DNA from: CAVRCA01 sp965218045
GTDB lineage: Bacteria > Pseudomonadota > Alphaproteobacteria > Acetobacterales > Acetobacteraceae
Direction of reading: 5' to 3'
DNA: 64,000 nt
NCBI GenBank assembly: GCA_965218045.1
Contig: CBDCJX010000008.1
Span: 1 to 64,000, forward strand
The position numbers and the translations under genes are program-made. Below the pieces are notes generated by a model. The model did no database searches, was not told the DNA's origin, and worked only from the letters and a program-made list of their open reading frames with translations. Positions 50,618-60,382 of the stretch are shown here, piece after piece. Within the stretch, counting starts at the first letter, position 1; every line of letters begins with the position of its first letter.

Positions 50618-52207
50618 TTAGTGATGTCCGTCATCGGGCGGTGCGATCGGCCGCCAGCCGCGGTGCTCGCCGTGCGCACGGATGAGCTCGTCCGCCGCTG
50701 TCGGCCCGTCCGAGCCCGAAGCGTAGTTCGGGAACTGCTTCGGCGACGTGACCTCCCAGTGATCCAGCACCGGCTGCACCACGCGCCACGTCGCCTCGAC
50801 CATGTCGGCTCGCTGGAACAACGTGGCGTCGCCGAGCATCACGTCGTAGATCAGCGTCTCGTAGCCGACATTCGGCTCCGGCGGAAACCAGTCGCTGTAG
50901 CGAAAATTCATCCGCACCGGCGCGAGCTGCGCCAGCGGCCCGGGCCGCTTGACCTCGAACTGCAATGAGATCCCCTCGTTTGGCTGGATCTGCAGCACCA
51001 GCCAGTTGGGCCTGAGATCATCGACCGGCGTGTCCTCGAACGGCGCGTACGGCGCCTGCTTGAAACGGATGGCGATCTCCGTCGTGCGGCACGCCAGATG
51101 CTTGCCGGTGCGCAGGTAGAACGGCACGCCGGCCCAGCGCCAGTTGTCGATGAACAGCCGCATCGCGACATAGGTTTCGACATTCGAATCCGACGCGACG
51201 TCGGGCTCCTCGCGATACGATTTGACCGACTGTCCCAGCACGCTGCCCGCGGCGTATTGGCCACGAACCACGTCGTCCTTGCCCGCCGGCTTGATGGCGG
51301 CGAACACGTCGGCCTTCTTGGTGCGGATGGCGTTCTCGTCGAAGCCGACCGGCGGCTCCATCGCGACCATCGCCAGCAGCTGAAACACGTGGTTCGGCAC
51401 CATGTCGCGCAGCGCGCCGGTGTGCTCGTAGAAACGCCCACGACGCTCGACCCCGACCGTCTCCGCGACCGTGATCTGCACGTTGTCGATGCGGTCGCGA
51501 TTCCAGATCGGCTCGAACAGTCCGTTCGCGAACCTGAACGACATGATGTTCTGGACCGTCTCTTTCCCCAGGAAGTGATCGATCCGATAGATCTGGCTCT
51601 CGTCGAGCACACGCAGGATGCGGATGTTGAGGTCCTTCGCCGATGCCAGGCTGTGGCCGAACGGCTTCTCGATCACGACGCGGCGCCAGCCGTGCCCGTC
51701 CTGGTGGGCGAGACCGGCCTGGCCGAGATTGTCGATCACCGTCCCGAAGAACCGATCCGCGACCGCGAGGTAGAACAGCACGTTGCCGCCAGTGCCGTGC
51801 TTGGTCGCGACTTCGTCGAGATGATCGCTGAGCCGATCGTAGAAGGTCGCGTCGTTCAGGTCCCCCCTGAGATACGACATGTTGGCTGTCAGCCGCTGCC
51901 AGGCACCCTGGTCCACATGCGAGATGTTGTCCTCGCTCGCCTGATTGCCGACGAAGCTCTTCAGCATCTCGAGCAGGCTGTCGCGCCACTGGTCGACGAT
52001 TTCGTCAGCGAGATCGACCCCGACGATCGCGAATTTCTCCGGGATCAGCCGCGTGCTGGAAAGATTGAACAAGGCCGGGAACAGCAGCCGCTTGGTCAGG
52101 TCGCCCCCGGCGCCGAAGATCACGATCGCGCATGGTCCCGGCGGGTGTGCTTCCTTGCGCGGCGGGGTGGCGAGCACGCGCGTCTCTGATCCCTGCTGGT
52201 CGGGCAT
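50618..52207 (-). CDS. zwf: Glucose-6-phosphate 1-dehydrogenase
   Basis: 529 residues. It oxidises glucose-6-phosphate to the lactone with NAD(P). IVIFGAGGDLTKRLLFPALF is the nucleotide-binding start, VIEKPFGHSLASAKDLN precedes the active-site signature RIDHFLGKETVQN (catalytic His), and VPNHVFQLLAMVAMEPP and FYLRTGKHL follow. The N-terminal ~24 residues (GSETRVLATPPRKEAHPPGP) are an extra extension. Second gene of the pentose phosphate operon, between tkt and pgl. Confidence 0.96.
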   Translation of the reverse strand: MPDQQGSETRVLATPPRKEAHPPGPCAIVIFGAGGDLTKRLLFPALFNLSSTRLIPEKFAIVGVDLADEIVDQWRDSLLEMLKSFVGNQASEDNISHVDQGAWQRLTANMSYLRGDLNDATFYDRLSDHLDEVATKHGTGGNVLFYLAVADRFFGTVIDNLGQAGLAHQDGHGWRRVVIEKPFGHSLASAKDLNIRILRVLDESQIYRIDHFLGKETVQNIMSFRFANGLFEPIWNRDRIDNVQITVAETVGVERRGRFYEHTGALRDMVPNHVFQLLAMVAMEPPVGFDENAIRTKKADVFAAIKPAGKDDVVRGQYAAGSVLGQSVKSYREEPDVASDSNVETYVAMRLFIDNWRWAGVPFYLRTGKHLACRTTEIAIRFKQAPYAPFEDTPVDDLRPNWLVLQIQPNEGISLQFEVKRPGPLAQLAPVRMNFRYSDWFPPEPNVGYETLIYDVMLGDATLFQRADMVEATWRVVQPVLDHWEVTSPKQFPNYASGSDGPTAADELIRAHGEHRGWRPIAPPDDGHH

Positions 52208-52248
52208 TCGATTCCCCTCTGGTCAACGCTCGGGCCGGTCGGGCGACC

Positions 52249-54333
<2,085 letters not shown>

Positions 54334-54464
54334 CGGTCGTTCCTCTTTCCATGGCACGGCTGACCCCGGCAGACGGTCGGACTGTCACATTGCGGCCCGC
54401 TCCGCCACCGCCGGCGACGCAGCCATGTTACGACGTGCTCCCGCCGAGCGGGTTGGCGCGAGCG

Positions 54465-54497
54465 TTGAACTAGCGCCCAGCCCGGCCACTAGTTCAA
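54465..54497 (-). terminator. Strong hairpin overlapping the VOC gene stop codon
   Basis: TTGAACTAG (54465-54473) and CTAGTTCAA (54489-54497) are perfect complements; the 15-base spacer can extend the stem with GCC/GGC. The VOC gene's TAG lies inside the arm. It may end transcription of that gene before tkt, though no U tract follows. Confidence 0.45.
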
Positions 54498-55385
54498 ATG
54501 CGAGATCGACCAGGGCAGCACCTCGTGGCCCGGCTTGTAATTGCGGTTGTTGATGGTCGGATCGCGGTTGACCAGCGGCCGCATGAACATCGGGTGCTTG
54601 GTGCTGCGCACCTCGTGCTCAACCGTGAAGATGACCTTGCCATCAGCCGGGTCGATGATGTCCTGGAAGCGATACTGATGCTGGTCGCTCTCCTCGGTGA
54701 TCAGGCCGCGCTCCAGCAGGCGTTGGTGCGGGCCGGAGAAATCGACCAGGCTGATCTGGATGTGGTGGCCGTCGAACGGCGGAAGTGTCACCTCGCCTTC
54801 GCGGAACAGCAGCGCGTTGCCATCGCCCACCACCGCGCGGGCATGGCGACCCTTCTTGTCGGTGGCGATCTCGGCGGTGCCCGCCAGGATCTCGCGATAG
54901 AACCGCACGATGCCGTCCAACGTGCCAGGTTCGACGTTGAACTCGACATACGGCATGCCGACCCGCATCGAACCGAACCGCTGCGGGTCCGGGCCGTGGC
55001 AGCGGATGCGGTTGCCCCAGGGGCAGGTCACCTCGATGCCGTCATCGGTCTCCTCGAACGCGAACTTGGTCCCCTCGAGCGGTTTTCTCACGGCGGCGAG
55101 CCGGTTGAGCAGCGCCTCGGCATCGTTCAGCACCAGGCCGGTGACACCGCGCACGACCTGCGCCGGACGTGACGGCAGGTGGAACTGCGCGCGGCCGACA
55201 TTGGCCCACATGTTGTCGACCCCGGTCATCAGATAGGGGTCGCGCGTCAGCCCCAAGCCGCTGATGTAGAACAGGGTTGCCACGCGCTGGTCGGGCACGG
55301 TGACGTTCACGTGCCCGAGCTCGACGACATTGCCGAGATCCTCTTGGGTTCGGTCGAAGCGATTGGGTAACGCGCTGTCGTTCAT
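54489..55385 (-). CDS. VOC superfamily protein (extradiol dioxygenase-like)
   Basis: 298 residues from ATG 55385, with GAGGGGAACC upstream. Two vicinal-oxygen-chelate modules: the first begins ELGHVNVTVPDQRVATLFYI, with the metal-binding His, and the second FGSMRVGMPYVEFNVEPGTL...ISLVDFSGPHQRLLERGLI. The C-terminus (PADGKVIFTVEHEVRSTKHP, NYKPGHEVLPW) is not shared by well-known dioxygenases. It may be a lyase, isomerase or dioxygenase; the reaction cannot be told. Monocistronic between tkt and the deazaflavin-type gene. Confidence 0.75.
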   Translation of the reverse strand: MNDSALPNRFDRTQEDLGNVVELGHVNVTVPDQRVATLFYISGLGLTRDPYLMTGVDNMWANVGRAQFHLPSRPAQVVRGVTGLVLNDAEALLNRLAAVRKPLEGTKFAFEETDDGIEVTCPWGNRIRCHGPDPQRFGSMRVGMPYVEFNVEPGTLDGIVRFYREILAGTAEIATDKKGRHARAVVGDGNALLFREGEVTLPPFDGHHIQISLVDFSGPHQRLLERGLITEESDQHQYRFQDIIDPADGKVIFTVEHEVRSTKHPMFMRPLVNRDPTINNRNYKPGHEVLPWSISHLN

Positions 55386-55484
55386 GATGATGGTTCCCCT
55401 CCGCGGACGGTTTTCCCGTGGCGGCAATCAGACACGGGAACGCCGGCCGCCGCAACCGCGCCCCCGGTCGACGGGCGGCCCAGC

Positions 55485-55946
55485 TCAGCTGACCGGATCG
55501 AGCACAACCACGGGTATTTCGCGCTCGGTCTTGCGTTGGTAGTCGGCGTAGGGCGGCCAGACGTCCAGGCCCTTTTCCCACAACCGGGCGCGCTCTTCGC
55601 CGGTGGCCGTCCGCGCCCGCGCCCGCAGCTTCGCGGTCCCGACCTGAACTTCCACATCGGGATTGGCCAGGATGTTGCGATACCAGCCGGGATGCTCAGG
55701 CGCTCCACCCTTCGACGCGACCACGAAATAGCCGTCGCCGGCTTCCCCGTAAAACAGGGGAAAGATGTACTTCTCGCCGGACTTCCGGCCAGCCGTGGTC
55801 AGCAGCAACGACGGCACCGTCATGTCCGGCTGGCCGGGTTGCTTGATGGTGTACATGTGCCCGTCCGTGCCGCCGCTGGCGAGGTAGCGATTGGTATGCT
55901 CCACCATCCAGCCCGGCAGATTGGGAGCGAGCTTGGCATCGGCCAT
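55485..55946 (-). CDS. Deazaflavin (F420)-dependent nitroreductase family protein
   Basis: 153 residues, the length of Ddn/FGD-associated split-barrel proteins. LLLTTAGRKSGEKYIFPLFY is the hallmark TxGRKSG...PL motif, with VVASKGGAPEHPGWYRNILANPDVEVQVGTAKLRARA completing the cofactor site, and ERARLWEKGLDVWPPYADYQRKTEREIPVVVLDPV at the end. In mycobacteria such proteins reduce quinones or nitro compounds with F420H2. Cofactor use in this organism is untested. The gene is divergent from the ArsR operon. Confidence 0.88.
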   Translation of the reverse strand: MADAKLAPNLPGWMVEHTNRYLASGGTDGHMYTIKQPGQPDMTVPSLLLTTAGRKSGEKYIFPLFYGEAGDGYFVVASKGGAPEHPGWYRNILANPDVEVQVGTAKLRARARTATGEERARLWEKGLDVWPPYADYQRKTEREIPVVVLDPVS

Positions 55947-56048
55947 CTTGGGTCTCCTTCCTACCCCGCCTCGAGGCGGGCCCGTGGCGCATCATACGAT
56001 GCGGCTGAAGCCGGTCCAGGCACGACTTGAACGTGATCCAACACGGGC

Positions 56049-56076
56049 TTGACACAGTCACCGCTCAGGCTAAAGT
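56049..56076 (+). promoter_or_regulatory. Promoter of the arsR-SRPBCC-DUF899 operon (probably leaderless)
   Basis: TTGACA at 56049-56054 and TAAAGT at 56071-56076 with a 16-bp spacer. A start site 7-8 bases downstream would fall at about 56083-56084, on the ATG itself, so the mRNA is probably leaderless. No Shine-Dalgarno sequence precedes that ATG. Confidence 0.6.
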
Positions 56077-56091
56077 GAACCGTATGGTTCA
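56076..56091. promoter_or_regulatory. Operator-like palindrome over the arsR start codon
   Basis: TGAACC-GTAT-GGTTCA, a 6+6 perfect inverted repeat centred on the arsR initiation codon and the predicted transcription start. ArsR-type repressors of SRPBCC operons commonly bind short palindromes at this place, so autoregulation is likely. Confidence 0.65.
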
Positions 56092-56437
56092 GCATCAACC
56101 CGCCGCCCTGGATGCGACCTTCGGGGCCCTCTCCGACCCGACCCGACGCGGCATCCTTGCCAAGCTCGGCGACCGCGATTGCTCGGTCAGCGAATTGGCG
56201 GAACCGTTGGCGATGTCGTTGACCGCGGTCGCCAAGCATCTGCGCGTTCTGGAGGCAGCCGGCCTGGTCCGTCGCCAGAAACGCGGACGGGTCGTGACCT
56301 GCCGGTTGGAGGCCGCGAGCTTGCGAGACGCGGCGGCTTGGCTCGCGCACTACGAGCGCTTCTGGTCGGGCAGCCTCGATCGGCTCGCGGCCTACGCCGA
56401 GGCGCGGGAAGCCGAGGCGAGGAAGGGCCGTCGATGA
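56084..56437 (+). CDS. ArsR family transcriptional regulator
   Basis: 117 residues from ATG 56084, within a palindrome; an upstream in-frame start at 56027 is rejected because it precedes the promoter. Winged helix: DATFGALSDPTRRGILAKLGDRDCSVSELAEPLAMSLTAVAKHLRVLEAAGLV, then RRQKRGRVVTCRLEAASL wing. LSDPTRR and VAKHLRVLE are the ArsR/SmtB core. It lacks the metal-binding ELCVCDL motif, so it belongs to the group paired with SRPBCC/AHSA1 proteins, which the next, overlapping gene encodes. It probably represses its own operon. Confidence 0.9.
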   Translation: MVQHQPAALDATFGALSDPTRRGILAKLGDRDCSVSELAEPLAMSLTAVAKHLRVLEAAGLVRRQKRGRVVTCRLEAASLRDAAAWLAHYERFWSGSLDRLAAYAEAREAEARKGRR

Positions 56438-56892
56438 CCAGTCTCACTCTGGTGCGTTGGATCGCGGCGCGTCCGTCGATCGTGTTCGACGCACTCACCA
56501 CGCCGGAGGGCATCGCCTGCTGGTGGGGTCCCGACCCTGGCCCCGTGCTGCTGGCGCAGAGCGATGTGCGCGTCGGCGGGCGCTACCGGGTCCGCTTCCG
56601 CATGCTCGACGGCAGCGAGCACGAGAGCAGCGGCGAATATCTCGAAGTCGTGCGGCCTGAACGGCTGGCGATGCGCTGGCGGTGGGTGGAGGGCGGCGGC
56701 GATCCCGGCGAATCGCTGGTCGAGATGACGCTTCGCCCCATAGCGGAAGGCACCGAGCTCACCTTCACCCACTCGCGTCTGCACGACGCGGCGACCCGCG
56801 ACAGCCACGCGGAGGGCTGGAACGGCGCGCTCGACAAGCTTGAACGTCACTTTCTCGAACTCTCGGAAGGAGGTCCGCATGACCAAGCATGA
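56434..56892 (+). CDS. SRPBCC (AHSA1-like) domain protein
   Basis: 152 residues, ATG overlapping the arsR stop (ATGA). START-like fold of the CalC/AHSA1 type: VRWIAARPSIVFDALTTPEGIACWWGPDPG, VGGRYRVRFRMLDGSEHESSGEYLEVVRPERLAMRWRWVEG, TLRPIAEGTELTFTHSRLHD and HAEGWNGALDKLERHF. Such proteins bind hydrophobic ligands; function in the ArsR-coupled operons is not settled. The 3' end overlaps the DUF899 gene by 14 bases, so all three are translated together. Confidence 0.9.
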   Translation: MTSLTLVRWIAARPSIVFDALTTPEGIACWWGPDPGPVLLAQSDVRVGGRYRVRFRMLDGSEHESSGEYLEVVRPERLAMRWRWVEGGGDPGESLVEMTLRPIAEGTELTFTHSRLHDAATRDSHAEGWNGALDKLERHFLELSEGGPHDQA

Positions 56893-57586
56893 GGTCGTCT
56901 CGCAGGAGCAGTGGCTAATCGCGCGCCGGGCACTGCTCACGCGAGAGAAGGAGGCGACGCGGCTGCGGGACAGCATCAACGCCGAGCGCATGGCGCTGCC
57001 CTGGGTTCGCGTCGCGAAGGACTACGAGTTCGACACGCAAGAAGGGCCGAAGCGCCTCGCCGAACTGTTCGCCGGCCGCAGCCAGCTCATCGTCTACCAC
57101 TTCATGCTGGGCCCGGACTGGACGGCGGGCTGCACAGGTTGCTCGTTCCTGGCCGATCATCTCGACGGCATGCTACCCCACCTGGAACACCACGACGTCA
57201 CGCTGATGGCGGTCTCCCGCGCGCCGCTCGCCAAGATTGAGGCGTACAAGACCCGCATGGGATGGCGCTTCCCGTGGGTCTCGTCGAACGGCTGCGACTT
57301 CAATTTCGACTACCATGTGTCCTTCAAGGAGGACGAGCTGGCGAAGGGCAGCGTGTTCTACAATTTCGCCGAGATCGCCGCCGAGCAGGCGAACGACGAG
57401 TTGCCGGGCCTAAGCGCCTTTGTCAGGGACGATTCCGGCGCGGTCTTCCATACTTATTCATCATACGCTCGCGGGCACGAGGAGCTGATCGGCACTCTGA
57501 TGATCCTCGATCGGGCGTCGAAGGGACGCAACGAGACAACTACCATGGATTTCGTGCGCCGCCACGACGAATACGCCGGTCGCTAG
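56879..57586 (+). CDS. DUF899 family thioredoxin-like protein
   Basis: 235 residues, ATG 56879 with AAGGAGGT, an ideal ribosome site. KDYEFDTQEGPKRLAELFAGRSQLIVYHFMLGPDWTAGCTGCSFLADHLDG carries the CxxC-like GCTGCS pair. VTLMAVSRAPLAKIEAYKTRMGWRFPWVSS and DFNFDYHVSF are highly conserved in this family. The fold is thioredoxin-like; the substrate is unknown. Its stop overlaps the stop of the convergent LLM gene by three bases. Confidence 0.9.
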   Translation: MTKHEVVSQEQWLIARRALLTREKEATRLRDSINAERMALPWVRVAKDYEFDTQEGPKRLAELFAGRSQLIVYHFMLGPDWTAGCTGCSFLADHLDGMLPHLEHHDVTLMAVSRAPLAKIEAYKTRMGWRFPWVSSNGCDFNFDYHVSFKEDELAKGSVFYNFAEIAAEQANDELPGLSAFVRDDSGAVFHTYSSYARGHEELIGTLMILDRASKGRNETTTMDFVRRHDEYAGR

Positions 57587-58449
57587 GTTTCGGCCAGGGC
57601 GCGCAAGGTGGTGTCACGGGCGGCGAAGTCGCCTGCTTCGTGCACCGGCTGTAGGCACACATGGGTCGCCCCGGCTTCGAAATGGGCGCGCAGCTTGCCC
57701 TTGATCGCGGCTGCGTCGCCCCAGGCGACCATCGCGTCAATGAACCGGTCGCTGCCGCCATCAGCGAGCTCGGCTTCCGAGAAGCCGATGCGCAGCCAAT
57801 TGTTGCGGTAGTTATCGAGGCCGATGTAACGTTGCAGCTCAGCCCTCCCGAGCGCGCGCGCCCGCGCCGGATCGGTTTCGAGACAGACCTTCTGCTCGAC
57901 CGCGAGCCATTTCCCCGGTCCGAGAATCGCCTTGGCTCGCGCGGTGTGCTCGGGAGTGACGTTGTAGGGCAACGCGCCCCGGCTGCGCTCGCCCGACAAA
58001 GCCAGCATCTTCGGTCCAAGTGCGGCGATCGCGACCGGCAACTCGGACGTCTGGCCATCCGCGATGCCGTCGAGATAGGCCCGCATGGCGGGGATCGGCT
58101 TGGTGTATTGGTGACCGCGGACGCCTTCCACCATCGGCACGTGACTGACGCCGAGCCCGAGGATGAAACGGTCGCCATAGAGATCGCGCAGGCTCACCAC
58201 GCCGCGTTGCGCGGTGAAGGCATCGCGGGCGTAAATGTTGGCAATCGAGCTGCCCAGCTTCAGCCGCTTGGTACGGCCCAGCATGTAGCCGCCGATCGAC
58301 AGCGATTCGAAGCCGCGCGACTCGGGATACCAAAGCGTGTCGTAGCCCAGCTCCTCGACGGTGGCGAGGAACGGCGGGATCTGATCCGCCTTCAGACGAT
58401 CGATCGAGTACCAGACGCCCAGCCGGCCGAGTTCCATGCCCATCCCCAT
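57583..58449 (-). CDS. LLM class F420-dependent oxidoreductase (TIGR03620-like)
   Basis: 288 residues from ATG 58449, with GTG 58452 and ATG 58437 as alternatives. Luciferase-like barrel: MELGRLGVWYSIDRL, YDTLWYPESRGFESLSIGGYMLGRTKRLKLGSSIANIYARDAFTAQRGVVSL, FILGLGVSHVPMVEGVRGHQYTKPIPAMRAYLDGI and IAALGPKMLALSGERSRGALPYNVTPEHT. These features are those of the F420-type LLM subfamily annotated TIGR03620. With the Ddn-like gene 1.6 kb away it is a second candidate F420 enzyme. The substrate is unknown. Confidence 0.87.
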   Translation of the reverse strand: MGMGMELGRLGVWYSIDRLKADQIPPFLATVEELGYDTLWYPESRGFESLSIGGYMLGRTKRLKLGSSIANIYARDAFTAQRGVVSLRDLYGDRFILGLGVSHVPMVEGVRGHQYTKPIPAMRAYLDGIADGQTSELPVAIAALGPKMLALSGERSRGALPYNVTPEHTARAKAILGPGKWLAVEQKVCLETDPARARALGRAELQRYIGLDNYRNNWLRIGFSEAELADGGSDRFIDAMVAWGDAAAIKGKLRAHFEAGATHVCLQPVHEAGDFAARDTTLRALAET

Positions 58450-58533
58450 CACACCGCCGCGTGCCCGCCGCGAGCGGAGCCATCCGGCGCGCCCGTCGGC
58501 GGGCAGCCTAGACCAGAACGGCGGGCCTTGCGA

Positions 58534-58590
58534 CTAGTGCCCCGGATCTGAAGTTCGTCATCCGAACCTCAGATCCAAAGTGGACACTAG
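58534..58590. repeat. 57-bp near-perfect hairpin, possible miniature element
   Basis: CTAGTG (58534-58539) pairs with CACTAG (58585-58590). Inside them GGATCTGA-a-GTTCG (58544-58557) pairs with CGAAC-c-TCAGATCC (58563-58576) around a five-base loop. This is more symmetrical than a terminator needs to be and has no T tract. It lies in the 210-base gap between the LLM and entericidin genes and may be a solo terminal-repeat pair of a transposon or a MITE. Confidence 0.6.
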
Positions 58591-58662
58591 CTTATTGATA
58601 TCGCGGTGTGCCGACCGCTTCGAAATACGCCGGCACAGCCGGCGGACTTCGAAACCGGCACA

Positions 58663-58818
58663 CTAGGGCTTGTTCTTCTCAGCCGAGTCGTGGATTGCCT
58701 TGCCCGTATTGGAAATGTCCTTCCCGGCGCCGGCTGTCGTGTTGCACCCGGCCAACAAGGATGCGGCGCCGATCAGGATCAGCATGGACAGGCCGCAGGC
58801 AGCCGACTTCTTTATCAC
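58663..58818 (-). CDS. Entericidin A/B family lipopeptide
   Basis: 51 residues, GTG start at 58818 with GAGGAG 8-13 bases upstream. Lipoprotein signal with lipobox LLAGC (residues 21-25, SLLAGCNTTAGAG) and the entericidin tail GAGKDISNTGKAIHDSAEKNKP. Entericidins are small cell-envelope lipoproteins associated with stress or toxin-antidote behaviour in E. coli; in alphaproteobacteria they are usually single genes. Too short for most gene finders. Confidence 0.85.
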   Translation of the reverse strand: MIKKSAACGLSMLILIGAASLLAGCNTTAGAGKDISNTGKAIHDSAEKNKP

Positions 58819-58901
58819 TCGCTTACTCCTCACTGTGTCCGTCGGTCGAGTTTGCCTCTGACCGCGCGGGGACGTTTATACACTTCGCCAGATGCAACCC
58901 G

Positions 58902-59654
58902 TCAAAACTGATATCGCCGCAGCCCGCCATCGACCGGGATGACCGCGCCGGTTACGTAGCGCGCCAGCGGCGAGGCCAGGAACACCGCCACCACCGCCAG
59001 GTCCTCGGGCTCGCCCCAGTAGCGCACCGGGATCTCGGTCTCGGCGAAGTGCTTGCGGTAGTCCTCGGGGTAGTTGCGCCGGATCTGCTCGCTCATGATC
59101 CGCCCCGGCGGAATCGAGTTCACGGTGATCCCGAACCGCCCGACCTCGCGCGACAGCCCTTTTGCCCAGGCATGCACCGCCGCCTTGGCGGCGAAGGCGG
59201 CGTTGAGGTGCTCGGGCTCGGACTTTCCGGTAATGTTGATGATGCGGCCCCAGCGTTGCTCGATCATGCCGGGCAGCACGGCGTGCGCGATCTGTCGCTG
59301 GCGGGTGAAGTTCAGCGTGATCGCCTCGGTCCACTGCTCCTCCGGCGCGTCCACCGGCAACACCCGGCTGCCGCCGGCGCAATTGACCAGGATGTCGACC
59401 CCGCCAAGCGCCGCCAGCGCGGCGTCGCGCAGCCGGGGCGCGGCGTCCGCTTCCATGATGTCCTGCTCGATCACCGCCGGCGCCGGACCGCCCGCCGCGA
59501 CGATCTCGTCGGCCAACGTGCGCAGCCGCGCGCCGCGACGAGCCACCACAGCCACCCGGACGCCCTCCGCGGCCAGCCCGGCGGCGATCGCCCGGCCGAT
59601 GCCCATGCTGGCCCCGGTCACCAGGGCCGCCTTGTCCCGCAACTGGAGGTCCAT
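58902..59654 (-). CDS. SDR family oxidoreductase lacking the usual catalytic tyrosine
   Basis: 250 residues from ATG 59654. TGASMGIGRAIAAGLAAEGV and NCAGG bind NAD(P), and ITVNSIPPGRIMSEQIRRNY and YVTGAVIPVDGGLRRYQF complete the fold. The active-site strand reads INITGKSEPEHLNAAFAAKAAVHAWAKGL. Four residues before the lysine, where Tyr of YxxxK belongs, there is Ala, with Phe next to it. I believe a subfamily with this GKSEPE...AAFAAK motif exists, so the change is not a sequencing slip. Its chemistry may be altered. Confidence 0.85.
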   Translation of the reverse strand: MDLQLRDKAALVTGASMGIGRAIAAGLAAEGVRVAVVARRGARLRTLADEIVAAGGPAPAVIEQDIMEADAAPRLRDAALAALGGVDILVNCAGGSRVLPVDAPEEQWTEAITLNFTRQRQIAHAVLPGMIEQRWGRIINITGKSEPEHLNAAFAAKAAVHAWAKGLSREVGRFGITVNSIPPGRIMSEQIRRNYPEDYRKHFAETEIPVRYWGEPEDLAVVAVFLASPLARYVTGAVIPVDGGLRRYQF

Positions 59655-59772
59655 CTCGGGTCGCTCCGTCTCGCCTTCCCGCAAACGCGCCATCACGCGG
59701 TGCTGAAGGAGTTTTGCCGAACCACGCGGCCTCGGGCAACTTGTAGCAAGGTTCCGGGCGGTCCGCGCGCAC

Positions 59773-60351
59773 ATGGTCGGCAATTCCTTGCTCCTCTCCA
59801 TCAAGCTCGCCGGCGCGCAGCCCGCGCTGCAAGCGTTGGCGATCATCGGCGGGACGTTCGTCCTCGAGGATGCCGCGACGGTGCTGGCCGCGATGCGCGC
59901 CGCCGAGGGCGGGATCCCAGACTGGCTGGCGCTCGGCGCGCTGTATATCGGCGTGATCCTGGGCGATCTCGGACTGTACGGCCTCGGCGCCCTGTCACGC
60001 CGCGTAAGCTGGATCGCCCGGCGGATTCCGCCGGCGCGCTCCGAGGCGCTCGGCGCCTGGGTTTGCCCACGGGTGTTCCGGGTGGTGCTGGTCAGCCGCT
60101 TCCTGCCGGGCATGCGGCTGCCAGCCTACACCGCCTGCGGCTTCCTGGGGGCCGACCTGCGGCAGTTCACCCTGGCGGCGATCGTCGCGACCCTGATCTG
60201 GACCACCTTGCTGTTCGGCGTCTCGCTGCGGGTCGGGCAGTTCCTGATCGACCATTTCGGCGCCTGGCGCTGGGCCGGCGCCGTCGGGTTCGCGGCGGCC
60301 TTGCTGATCATCGCCCGCTGTGCCGCGCGGCGGCAGAGCGCGGCGTCGTGA
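59773..60351 (+). CDS. DedA family membrane protein
   Basis: 192 residues, ATG 59773. VTT/DedA fold: TFVLEDAATVLAAMRAAEGG (the F-x-E-D motif), LYIGVILGDLGLYGLGALSRR (GD..xY.xG), RVVLVSRFLPGMRLPAYTACGFLGADLRQF (R-F-x-P-G-x-R) and two further helices. DedA proteins are now known in several bacteria to flip undecaprenyl phosphate or other lipids across the inner membrane. The gene lies upstream of an ATP-grasp gene and uppP, which fits lipid-carrier recycling. Confidence 0.85.
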   Translation: MVGNSLLLSIKLAGAQPALQALAIIGGTFVLEDAATVLAAMRAAEGGIPDWLALGALYIGVILGDLGLYGLGALSRRVSWIARRIPPARSEALGAWVCPRVFRVVLVSRFLPGMRLPAYTACGFLGADLRQFTLAAIVATLIWTTLLFGVSLRVGQFLIDHFGAWRWAGAVGFAAALLIIARCAARRQSAAS

Positions 60352-60382
60352 CACGTATCTCCTGACAGGGGGCAGCCCGCGC

